DNA of 64,000 nucleotides, taken from assembly GCA_965221505.1 (NCBI GenBank), contig CBDCSI010000001.1, positions 124,001 to 188,000 of the forward strand, in the 5' to 3' direction. Below are positions 55,666 to 63,415 of the stretch, piece by piece; the stretch's first letter is position 1, and every line of letters starts with the position of its first letter. This DNA is from CAZPXZ01 sp965221505 (GTDB taxonomy: Bacteria; Pseudomonadota; Alphaproteobacteria; Rhodobacterales; CAZPXZ01). The position numbers and the translations under genes were made by a program. Under the pieces are notes generated by a model that was given only the letters and a program-made list of their open reading frames with translations, did no database searches and was not told the DNA's origin.

Positions 55666-57144
55666 CTACCGGACGAGAAACAGGGAGATCTCCGGAAACG
55701 CGACCAAGAGGGCGAGAACCGCCAGCTGCAGGCAGATGAACGGCCCGAAGGACCGGTAGATGGTCACCAGGTCGATCTCCGGCGGCGTGACGCTCTTCAG
55801 GTAGAAGGCCGCCGACCCGAAGGGCGGCGTCAGGAACGCCACCTGCATGTTGACGCTGAACAGGATCCCGAACCAGATCGGATCGTAGCCGAGCTTGATC
55901 ACGATCGGCATGAACACCGGCATGGTCAGGAGCACGATGCCGATCCAGTCCATGAACATGCCGAGCGCGAGGAAGATCAGCATCATGATCAGGATGACGC
56001 CGATGGGAGCGATATCGAGCGCGAAGATCAGGTCGGCGACGTATTTGTTGCCGCCGGAGAGGCTGTAGGCGCCGGCCAGGACCGTGGCGCCGAATGTCAC
56101 CCACAGGATCGTGCCCACCGAGCGGAAGGTCTGCTCCAGGCTCTCGAACAGCATGACGATGCCGAGTTCCCGGCGGATGGCGATGAGGACGAAGGTCGCC
56201 ACCACGCCCATCGCGGCCGCCTCCGTGATGCCGGTGACGCCGCCGTAGATCGATCCCAGCACGAGATCGACCACGATCAGGGGCGGCAGCAGCCCCCTGG
56301 CGATCGGATAGCGGTCTTCCTTGCGAAGCAGGTAGACCAGGACCAGACCGATGGCCGCGCTCGAGAAGATGAAGAACGCGACCTGCTCCGTCGTGCCGAC
56401 GCCGAACGCCCGCGCGATCAGGACAGCGACGCCGCCGACGGCGACCGGGGTCAGGTTGTAGGCGAGCTCCATCGGCGTCTCGAGCGACGCCCGCCGCGTG
56501 TCGCTGCCGTCGGTGCCGACCGTAATGGGAGCGAGGGACGGGTTCAGGCGGGTGCGGACGACGATATAGGCGATATAGGTGGCCGCGAGCATCAGGCCCG
56601 GGACGAAGGCCGCGGTGAAGAGGGCGGTGATCGAAGTCTCGGTGATCAGCCCGAAAATGATCAGCACGACCGACGGAGGGATCATGGTGCCGAGCGATCC
56701 GCCGGCGCAGATGGTTCCGATCGCGAGGTGCTTGTCGTAGCCGAGCCGCAGCATCTGCGGCAGCGCGACGAGTCCGAGCAGGACGATTTCGCCGCCGATG
56801 ATGCCCGACATCGCCGCCATGATGACCGCCATGACCGTGGTCACGATGGCGACCCCGCCCCGCATGCGACCGAGCGCGACGTTCAGGGCGTCGTACATGT
56901 CCTTGGCGATTCCGCTTCGCTCCAGGAGCGACGCCATCACGATGAAGAGCGGCACGGCGATGATCGCGTAGGTGATGGCGAGGTCGTACACCCGCTGCAT
57001 CACCAGGCCGAGGCCGGGCATCCCGAAGTTGAAGTAGATCACGATCGCGCCGAGCAGCCCGGTGGCGAAGCCGAGCGGCACCCCGGCGATCAAGAGGACG
57101 AAGATCCCGATCAGCAGGAGAAGCGATAGCGTGCCGATGTCCAT
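55666..57144 (-). CDS. TRAP transporter large permease
   Basis: A 492-residue DctM-type protein with about 13 helices: GVPLGFATGLLGAIVIYFNF, MSGIIGGEIVLLGLVALP, GGSLGTMIPPSVVLIIFGL and the C-terminal LTPPFGSAAFYLKSV. The start overlaps the small permease stop by one base (TGATG). A longer-than-average middle part with a soluble loop (residues 235-270) is present. The protein imports organic acids or sugars with a sodium gradient; the substrate is set by the binding protein. Confidence 0.92.
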   Translation of the reverse strand: MDIGTLSLLLLIGIFVLLIAGVPLGFATGLLGAIVIYFNFGMPGLGLVMQRVYDLAITYAIIAVPLFIVMASLLERSGIAKDMYDALNVALGRMRGGVAIVTTVMAVIMAAMSGIIGGEIVLLGLVALPQMLRLGYDKHLAIGTICAGGSLGTMIPPSVVLIIFGLITETSITALFTAAFVPGLMLAATYIAYIVVRTRLNPSLAPITVGTDGSDTRRASLETPMELAYNLTPVAVGGVAVLIARAFGVGTTEQVAFFIFSSAAIGLVLVYLLRKEDRYPIARGLLPPLIVVDLVLGSIYGGVTGITEAAAMGVVATFVLIAIRRELGIVMLFESLEQTFRSVGTILWVTFGATVLAGAYSLSGGNKYVADLIFALDIAPIGVILIMMLIFLALGMFMDWIGIVLLTMPVFMPIVIKLGYDPIWFGILFSVNMQVAFLTPPFGSAAFYLKSVTPPEIDLVTIYRSFGPFICLQLAVLALLVAFPEISLFLVR

Positions 57145-57737
57145 CAGTCGGCCCCTCCCGACCGCTTGCGCCGAAGTTTGGGTATCGAATCGACCAGCAG
57201 GTTGTTGACTGCCTGAACGGCGACCAGGGCGGTCACGATCAGCACCAGCGGCTTCACCGTGGCGGGGATCGGCGGATTCCAGAAGGTTCCGAAGCGCTCC
57301 CAGCGAATCAGCGTGTCCCAGGCGACCCCGATTCCGGCGACGATCATGGCCGCCGCGTAGCCGACCACGACCAGCGTGGACAGGACGTCGCAGCATACCT
57401 GCAGCTTCGGCGGCATGACGTCGTAGGCCGCCGTGATCCGGATATGGGCCCGGCGCTGCATGGCGTAGACGCCGGCGACGAGGAAGATCACGCTGCCGAT
57501 CCAGAGCGTGAGCTCGTTGACCCAGAGCGTCGGGCTGAAGAATACGTAGCGCATCACCACCTCGTAGAAGGTGATGACGACCGCGACCGCGGTGAGCAGC
57601 ATGGCCAGCCGGGAGACGAAGGCGTTGATGCGGTCGACGAAGGTGACCGTCTCGTCCGGCGGATGGCTGACCAGCCATCGGGCGAACGCCTTCGGAAGGC
57701 TCCCGGATTCGAGCAGCTTGCGCGTGTGTTCGTCCAT
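57144..57737 (-). CDS. TRAP transporter small permease
   Basis: A 197-residue DctQ-type protein with four hydrophobic helices: LAMLLTAVAVVITFYEVVMR, FSPTLWVNELTLWIGSVIF, VCCDVLSTLVVVGYAAAMIV and VLIVTALVAVQAVNNLLVD. It follows the binding-protein gene after a strong hairpin and overlaps the large permease. Confidence 0.9.
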   Translation of the reverse strand: MDEHTRKLLESGSLPKAFARWLVSHPPDETVTFVDRINAFVSRLAMLLTAVAVVITFYEVVMRYVFFSPTLWVNELTLWIGSVIFLVAGVYAMQRRAHIRITAAYDVMPPKLQVCCDVLSTLVVVGYAAAMIVAGIGVAWDTLIRWERFGTFWNPPIPATVKPLVLIVTALVAVQAVNNLLVDSIPKLRRKRSGGAD

Positions 57738-57787
57738 GGGGCCTGCCTCGCCGTCGAAGGCCGCCGCGATGCGGGGCTACGGGTAGA

Positions 57788-57845
57788 GACCGGAGGCGCC
57801 GGCGCCCGCCTCAGGGCGTGCGGGCGCCTCCGGTCGGGAGTCGTC
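57788..57845 (-). terminator. Long hairpin between TRAP binding-protein and permease genes
   Basis: GACCGGAGGCGC (57788-57799) pairs with GCGCCTCCGGTC (57834-57845), a 12-base perfect stem; the loop can fold further. No T run follows. As in the CUT2 operon, it lies directly after a binding-protein gene and before the membrane parts, consistent with lowering downstream expression. Confidence 0.65.
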
Positions 57846-57848
57846 GGA

Positions 57849-58868
57849 TCAGAACAGTCCGAGTTCTTCCATGAACGCCGTATGGCTGTCCACGACCGCT
57901 TCGGCCGCCGGCGACTTCGCCTTCCAGTCGATCCAGCGGCTCCGGGCGAAGTCGCGGAACGCCTTCCGGTCCTCGGTCGACCAGTCGTGCAGCGTAACGC
58001 CCTGGGCGGCGAGATCCTTGGCGGCGCGCTTGTCCTTGATCTCGGTCAGCATGGCGAGATTCAACGCGGTCCGGTAGAGCGCGGTCTCGACCATCCGCTG
58101 CATGCTCGCCGGGAGCTTGCCCCAGGCGTCCTTGTTGCAGGCGAGGGTCTCGGTCGGCATGGAGTGGAAGCCCGGATAGGTCGCATGGGTCGCGACGTCG
58201 AACAGGCCGAGCGACACGTTGGTGTTCAGCGTCGAAGCGTCGGCGCCGTCGACCACGCCGGTCCGGAGCGCGTTCGGAACCTCGCCGAAGTCCATCACCA
58301 CCGGCTTGGCGCCGAAGGCGGCGAAGATCTCGGTCTCCAGTCCCGGCGGCGAGCGGAATTTCCAGTCTTTCAGGTTGTCGAAACTGGCCAGCGAACTGGT
58401 CGAGGAAAGCGACTCGTGCCCCTGCAGCCAGAGGCCGACGAGGTGCACGTTCAGCGGGTCGTAGAGATTCGACTGGACGACTTCCCGTCCGCCGCCGTGA
58501 TGGAACCAGGCCAGGAACTGGTACGGCGTGTCGTAGCCGCCCATGATGTCGCCGGCGAACTGGAAGCCGGCGTCCTTGCCGACGTTGCCGGACGCGCCGG
58601 TCATGTCGCAGTCGAGAATGCCCTGCGAAACCGCGCCGAGGGTCTCGTTCTGCGCGACGACCTCCGAGTTGTAGTGCATCTGGATCTCCAGCGCGCCGTC
58701 GGACATGGTCTGCACGTCGTCGATGAACTGGCCGATCAGTTCGCCCGGCGTCGAGTTCGACGAGAAGTGCGTCTGTATGCGGAGCGTGTAGTCGGCGGAC
58801 GTCGCCGGCAGGGCGAGAGCCGCTCCGGCAAGCGCCCCGGCCACCGAGGCCATCAGCGTTCGAGTCAT
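57849..58868 (-). CDS. TRAP transporter substrate-binding protein (DctP-type)
   Basis: A 339-residue periplasmic protein with a signal peptide (MTRTLMASVAGALAGAALAL, cut near SADYTL). It has the DctP fold motifs LRIQTHFSSNSTPGELIGQF, KDWKFRSPPGLETEIFAAFG and EVPNALRTGVVDGADAS (the conserved gate loop). The Arg in KFRSPPG normally binds a substrate carboxylate, so an organic acid or uronate-like compound is likely. GGAGGAACGACA precedes the ATG. Confidence 0.9.
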   Translation of the reverse strand: MTRTLMASVAGALAGAALALPATSADYTLRIQTHFSSNSTPGELIGQFIDDVQTMSDGALEIQMHYNSEVVAQNETLGAVSQGILDCDMTGASGNVGKDAGFQFAGDIMGGYDTPYQFLAWFHHGGGREVVQSNLYDPLNVHLVGLWLQGHESLSSTSSLASFDNLKDWKFRSPPGLETEIFAAFGAKPVVMDFGEVPNALRTGVVDGADASTLNTNVSLGLFDVATHATYPGFHSMPTETLACNKDAWGKLPASMQRMVETALYRTALNLAMLTEIKDKRAAKDLAAQGVTLHDWSTEDRKAFRDFARSRWIDWKAKSPAAEAVVDSHTAFMEELGLF

Positions 58869-59199
58869 TGTCGTTCCTCCTTTGGGAAATGGTCGGCCGG
58901 CAGGAATTGCCGGCCCGGGATCCGGTCAGTCCGGCGTGCCGGCCCGCGCCTGCGGCCGATGCGGGATCGGACGCGTCGCCGACGGGAGAATCTACCGCCG
59001 ACGGATGCGATGGGCAGCCGGGGTACCGGAGTCGAACGCGGCGCCGGGCGTCCGGGCCGGTCGGCCCGAACCGTTCCCCGCCCCGCGAAGAGCCGGATAC
59101 AATCTGATTTGGCGGGCGGGCGCATCATCACACGGGCCCGGAGCGGTTGCAAACCGAACGCGCGGATCGCTTCTGCGCACGGCCCCACCGTCTTTCCCC
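58869..59199. other. Intergenic region upstream of the TRAP operon
   Basis: About 330 bases between the TRAP binding protein and the PanB-like gene, both on the minus strand. No gene was recognised. It should hold the TRAP promoter; no clear operator was seen. Confidence 0.4.
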
Positions 59200-60051
59200 T
59201 CACGAATCCTGCCGCGCCAGCGCGGACAGGAACGCGTCGTATTCGCGATCCGGAACGGACACGGTCTCGGCCGGCCCCGGAAACCCGCCGCCGAGCGCCG
59301 CCTCCCGAAACCGCCGGAACGAAGCCACGCGCTCCGCTTCCAGCGCGCGCCGGATCGAGGCGAGATCGCCGAACGCCCGCGCGTGGCGCGGCCGCGTGTC
59401 GTTCTCGCCGCAGACGTCCTCGGCGAAGAGATACGCGACGTCCGCCTCCGCGCCGGAGCCGAGCGAGACGGTGACCAGCCCGGTGCGGGCCGAGATCGCG
59501 CCCATGACCCGGTCGGGAATCACTTCCGCCTCGACCGCGAAGGCGCCTGCGTCCTCGAGCCGGCGGAACCGCCGGTAGAGCTCGATCGCCTCGTCGCAGG
59601 TCTTGCCGACGGCGCGCAGGCCCCCGATCCAGGTCGACTTGCGCGGCACCAGCCCCAGATGGCCCATGACCGGCACGTCTTCGCGCGCCAGCGTCTCGAC
59701 GACCCCGAGCGAGCGCTGGGTCATGACCGCGTCCGCGCCGACGGAGAGGGCGCGAAACGCTTCCCGGAGCACGTCGTTCGGCGTCGGGAAGTCGGCGAGC
59801 GCGATCGCCGCGGTCAGAAACAGGTCTCTTCCGCCCTCCCGCGCGGCCGCCGCGTTCCGGGAGTTGGCGATGATCAGGTCGATGCCCGCCTCCCGCGCGG
59901 CGCAAGCCTCCTCGACCGAGTTCGCGGTGACCTGGGCGAAGCGGCGCTTCCCCTTCGCACGGCGCAGGTCGTCGACCGTAAGGTTGCGCGCCTCCGGGCC
60001 GCGTCCGCCCCAGGCGACGACCCGCCGCGTCGCCCCGGCCGGCTCCGTCAC
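59200..60051 (-). CDS. 3-methyl-2-oxobutanoate hydroxymethyltransferase-like (PanB family)
   Basis: A 283-residue PEP-mutase/PanB-superfamily TIM-barrel protein. DLIIANSRNAAAAREGG and ADFPTPNDVLREAFRAL sit where PanB has its metal-site region, and DVPVMGHLGLVPRKSTWIGG is close to PanB's PVMGHIGL motif. The pantothenate pathway is not otherwise represented here, and the neighbours are catabolic, so it may be an aldolase for another substrate. The GTG start overlaps the epimerase stop (GTGA). Confidence 0.75.
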   Translation of the reverse strand: MTEPAGATRRVVAWGGRGPEARNLTVDDLRRAKGKRRFAQVTANSVEEACAAREAGIDLIIANSRNAAAAREGGRDLFLTAAIALADFPTPNDVLREAFRALSVGADAVMTQRSLGVVETLAREDVPVMGHLGLVPRKSTWIGGLRAVGKTCDEAIELYRRFRRLEDAGAFAVEAEVIPDRVMGAISARTGLVTVSLGSGAEADVAYLFAEDVCGENDTRPRHARAFGDLASIRRALEAERVASFRRFREAALGGGFPGPAETVSVPDREYDAFLSALARQDS

Positions 60052-60926
60052 GACGGCGCCCCCTCGCCGAAGATCCGGGCGAAGAGCGGGGCGCACTGCC
60101 GGAAACCGGCCTCGTAGCTCCCGTCGCCGGGATGGTAGACGCTCTCGAAGGAGACGACGCCGTCGTAGCCGTCCTCCCGCATGGCGTCGGCGATCGGCTG
60201 GAACTGGTCCGCCAGCTGTCCCTCGCCCATGGGCCGGATCTCGAGGCAGGAGCGCGGCGTGTCGACCCGGACGTCCTTGACGTGGACGTGGCCGAGATAG
60301 CCGCCCCGGAGCGCGTCGTAGCCGTCCGGCCAGGCTCGTTCGTGGCACCAGCACGCGTTGGCCGGATCCCACAGCACCCGCAGCGCGTCCCGCGCGTCCA
60401 GCTGGTCGATCAGGAGCCGGGCGGTGTAGCCGGAGTTGACCATGGTCCCGTTGCCGGTCTCGACGACCAGGCCGATCCCTTCCGCCCGCGCCAGTTCGAC
60501 GGCGGGCGCGATCAGCGGCGGCACCGCGTCCCAGGCGCCCTTCGCGACGTTCCAGTCCTCGGCGCCGTTCCGGCCCCAGAGTATGGTTTCCTTGCGGGGC
60601 GAGAGAATGCGGACCAGGGGCGACCCGACCTCCTGCGCCATCTCGATCGTCCGCTTCAGCCCGTCCATCTGGGCGCGATGCGCCGCGTCTCCGGGCCGGT
60701 TCTCCCGCGTGAGCGACGAGAACACGTGGCGGGAGAGGCAGGGTACGCGAATTCCGCGCTCGTCCAGGAGCGCCTTCGCCCGCGCCCGCTCCTGCCGGTC
60801 GAGGTCGCCGACCTCCTTGTCCCAGACGAATTGCAGCTCGCCGTAGCGGATGCCGAACTCGTCCATCACCCGAAGCGCGGTTTCGAGATCCCGGCTGATG
60901 CCGTCGACGATCACACCGATCCGCAT
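60048..60926 (-). CDS. Sugar phosphate isomerase/epimerase family protein
   Basis: A 292-residue TIM-barrel protein of the AP-endonuclease-2 superfamily: MRIGVIVDGISRDLETALRV, LVVETGNGTMVNSGYTARLL (Glu), VLWDPANACWCHERAWPDGY (Asp and His), LGHVHVKDV (His) and VSFESVYHPG (Glu). The ATG at 60926 has GGGAGG at ideal spacing; a TTG at 60944 that overlaps the previous stop is an alternative. It resembles inositol-pathway isomerases (IolE/IolI group) in general layout. Confidence 0.83.
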   Translation of the reverse strand: MRIGVIVDGISRDLETALRVMDEFGIRYGELQFVWDKEVGDLDRQERARAKALLDERGIRVPCLSRHVFSSLTRENRPGDAAHRAQMDGLKRTIEMAQEVGSPLVRILSPRKETILWGRNGAEDWNVAKGAWDAVPPLIAPAVELARAEGIGLVVETGNGTMVNSGYTARLLIDQLDARDALRVLWDPANACWCHERAWPDGYDALRGGYLGHVHVKDVRVDTPRSCLEIRPMGEGQLADQFQPIADAMREDGYDGVVSFESVYHPGDGSYEAGFRQCAPLFARIFGEGAPS

Positions 60927-60940
60927 GCCGGCGCCTCCCG

Positions 60941-61831
60941 TCAACGCAGCTCGGCGCCGACGATGTCTTCCAGGATCCGGGTGACGACCCAGTTGTCGCC
61001 CTCCGGATGCCGCGACTTGCCGGCGGTGAAGAGTTGCATGGCGGCCGAGGCCGTGAACAGCGGCACGTCGAGCGACCGCGCGAGATCGAGCGAGATCGAA
61101 AGATCCTTGTGCATGGTGGAGATGTGGCTGCCGGTGCCGACGAATTGGCGCTCGACGACGCGTTCGAGCGCGCCCACGGACGCCGCGCAGCCGGCGCTGG
61201 AGCCGCGCACGACCTCGAGCAGCGTCTCGCCCCGGATTCCGGCCTTCGCCGCCAGCGCGGCCGCCTCGAAGGTGGCCCCGAAGACCGCGCCCATCAGCGA
61301 CTGCAGGACCGCCTTGACGGTCTGGCCCATGCCCGGCGCGTCGCCGACGACGTGGACGACGCCGGAGATCGCTTCCATGGCCGGACGCGCCGTCGCCAGC
61401 GCCGCGTCGGATCCGGCGGCCATGAGTACGAGCGTGCCCGCCTGTGCGCCGGCGAAGCCGCCGCTGACCGGCGAATCGACCATCCGGACGCCGGTGCCCT
61501 GCAGCCCCCTCGCGACGGACCGCGCCTCGTCGGGCCGAACCGTCGCGGTGAGCACGACGACGGACCCGAGCGGCATGACGGCGGCGAGCCCGTCGTCGCC
61601 GAGTACGGCGGAGTGCGCCTGCTCGCCGTTCATGACCATGACGAAGGCCGTCGCGCAGTCCTTTCCGGCGTCGGAAGCGGAGGCGGCCGGGATTCCGCCG
61701 AGCGCCGCGAATTCCGCCGTCCGCACCGGGTCGGGGTCGTATCCGGCGGTCTCGAATCCGGCCGCGATCAGGTTCCGGGCGATGCCCGAACCCATGTTGC
61801 CGAGGCCGATCACCGCCGCGCGCTTCGTCAC
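60941..61831 (-). CDS. NAD(P)-dependent 3-hydroxyisobutyrate dehydrogenase-family oxidoreductase
   Basis: A 296-residue beta-hydroxyacid dehydrogenase: AAVIGLGNMGSGIARNLIAA binds NAD(P), VDSPVSGGFAGAQAGTLVLM is the substrate loop, and GMGQTVKAVLQSLMG holds the catalytic Lys. It starts with GTG. Members oxidise hydroxy acids such as tartronate semialdehyde relatives. It lies in the catabolic run with an epimerase and a Rieske/desaturase pair. Confidence 0.9.
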   Translation of the reverse strand: MTKRAAVIGLGNMGSGIARNLIAAGFETAGYDPDPVRTAEFAALGGIPAASASDAGKDCATAFVMVMNGEQAHSAVLGDDGLAAVMPLGSVVVLTATVRPDEARSVARGLQGTGVRMVDSPVSGGFAGAQAGTLVLMAAGSDAALATARPAMEAISGVVHVVGDAPGMGQTVKAVLQSLMGAVFGATFEAAALAAKAGIRGETLLEVVRGSSAGCAASVGALERVVERQFVGTGSHISTMHKDLSISLDLARSLDVPLFTASAAMQLFTAGKSRHPEGDNWVVTRILEDIVGAELR

Positions 61832-61886
61832 CGCGCCGTCTCCGCCTGCCCGAAGCGCCGGAGCGGGTCGCGCGGCTCCCGCACGG

Positions 61887-62219
61887 TCACTCCGCTCCTC
61901 CCGCCGATCCGATCCGCACGTGCACGAAGCCGTCTTCCACCTTCGTCTCGTAGGTCCGGAGATCGATGCAGGCGGGGGCGCTCTTCGCCTTGCCCGTGCG
62001 GTAGTCGAACCGGCCGTTGTGCTTCGGACACTCGATCACGTCGTCGATCACCAGTCCGTCGGCGAGATGGGCGTGTTCGTGCGTGCAGGTGCCGTCGGTG
62101 CAGTAATAGCTGTCCGACGGTGATCGGTAGACGGCGTAGGTGCGTCCCGCGTGGTCGAAGCGGATCACGTCCTCGGGTTCGATCTCGTCGGCCGGGCAGG
62201 CCCGGATCCAGTCGGTCAT
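61887..62219 (-). CDS. Rieske [2Fe-2S] ferredoxin, MocE-like
   Basis: A 110-residue Rieske protein with the cluster ligands Cys45-x-His47 (CTHEH) and Cys64-x2-His67 (CPKHNG). It is the size of a stand-alone ferredoxin, like MocE from rhizopine breakdown. It overlaps the desaturase-type gene upstream by ATGA, so it likely feeds electrons to that oxygenase. No ferredoxin reductase gene lies in the window. Confidence 0.88.
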   Translation of the reverse strand: MTDWIRACPADEIEPEDVIRFDHAGRTYAVYRSPSDSYYCTDGTCTHEHAHLADGLVIDDVIECPKHNGRFDYRTGKAKSAPACIDLRTYETKVEDGFVHVRIGSAGGAE

Positions 62220-63280
62220 CGGAAGGCTCCCGTTTCTGCCGGGGCGGGGGACGGCCGGGCGCCGGGCGGCAGGCTGCGCTCGACGAAATAGGAGGGATCC
62301 CGAACCTGTTTCAGAAGCGCCGGGATCAACTCCCGATAGGTCTCGACGAGACCCCGATACGGCCGCGGCATGTCGTGCTTGACCGCCTCGTGCAGCGCCG
62401 GCAGCGCGTGGAACGGCACCATCGGAAACATGTGATGCTCGATGTGATAGTTCATGTTCGAGTAGACGAACCGCAAGACCGGGTTCAGATACACCGTCCG
62501 GGTGTTGAGCCGGTGGTCCGGGACGTTCTCCGCCAGGCCCGCATGCTGCGTCGCGGCCGTCACGTGGTGCAGCCAGGAACCGTAGAAGGTGGGCAGGCCG
62601 ATCAGCATGAGCGGAAGGAGCGTCTCCCAGACGACCGAGGCGGCCGCCGTTCCGGCCAGGATCAGGACGTGCGCCCGTCCGGTCCAGTAGACCTTCCGGC
62701 GCTCCGATTCGGGAACGTACTCGCGCTCGTCCGGCGAGAGCCCGCCGGCGGCGTGGCGGAGCATCCGGCGAACCTCGGTCAGGCCGGTCTTGAGATACAG
62801 GAGGTTGAGGACCATGCCGCGCACGTCCGGCGGCCGGGGGAACGCGATTTCGGGATCGCGTCCGACCACGATGGTGTCCGTGTGGTGGCGGGTGTGGCTC
62901 CATCGCCATGCGTAGGGATTCTTGAGCGCCAGAAACGACGCGAGGTGATAGAAGGCCTCGTTGATCCAGCGGGTGCGGAACGAGGTTCCGTGCGAGCACT
63001 CGTGCCAGCGCGACTCACCGCCCGACGCGTAGAGAACTCCGTAGACGGCGAAGAGGGGGACGGCCAGCCAGGGGTCGCCCCAGGAGAGCGCCGCGGCCGC
63101 GCCGAAGGCCGCCGTGGCGCCGAGCCACAGCGCGTAGTTGCCGAGCGCCGGCCAGTCGCTCCGGCGCATCAGCGCCTTGAGTTCCTTGCGCGGGATCGGG
63201 CACTGGTACCAGGCCTCGTGCGGAATGGCGATCGCCGGCTCGGCGCCGGCGAGCCGGTACTGGGTCGCTGCAGCCGTCAT
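62216..63280 (-). CDS. Fatty-acid-desaturase-family oxygenase (MocD-like)
   Basis: A 354-residue membrane di-iron protein with the three His boxes: HECSH (93-97), HTRHH (129-133) and NYHIEHH near residue 280. Hydrophobic segments surround them. Desaturase-like hydroxylases of this group are found beside MocE ferredoxins and demethylate or hydroxylate compounds such as methylated inosamines; no lipid gene is nearby. The start ATG at 63280 gives the family length and is preceded by GGAGAA. It is divergent from the LacI gene. Confidence 0.87.
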   Translation of the reverse strand: MTAAATQYRLAGAEPAIAIPHEAWYQCPIPRKELKALMRRSDWPALGNYALWLGATAAFGAAAALSWGDPWLAVPLFAVYGVLYASGGESRWHECSHGTSFRTRWINEAFYHLASFLALKNPYAWRWSHTRHHTDTIVVGRDPEIAFPRPPDVRGMVLNLLYLKTGLTEVRRMLRHAAGGLSPDEREYVPESERRKVYWTGRAHVLILAGTAAASVVWETLLPLMLIGLPTFYGSWLHHVTAATQHAGLAENVPDHRLNTRTVYLNPVLRFVYSNMNYHIEHHMFPMVPFHALPALHEAVKHDMPRPYRGLVETYRELIPALLKQVRDPSYFVERSLPPGARPSPAPAETGAFR

Positions 63281-63357
63281 CCGGAGTTCTCCCCGGTTGT
63301 CCTCCCTGCGGGGATTGGAAAGAACGTCGCAGCCGAATGCAAGCCGAATTTGCAATT

Positions 63358-63396
63358 CTATCCGAACCGGGCGAGAATTCGGGATAGTTTCTATCC
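63358..63396. promoter_or_regulatory. Candidate operator set between the desaturase and LacI genes
   Basis: GGATAG-TTT-CTATCC (63382-63396) is a perfect 15-base inverted repeat. CTATCCGAA (63358-63366) faces TTCGGGATAG (63378-63387), a second overlapping inverted pair. Three copies of the half-site CTATCC in the 135-base divergent gap point to a LacI-type repressor controlling both directions. Confidence 0.6.
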
Positions 63397-63415
63397 GGGA
63401 AGCGGGGAAGCGCAG

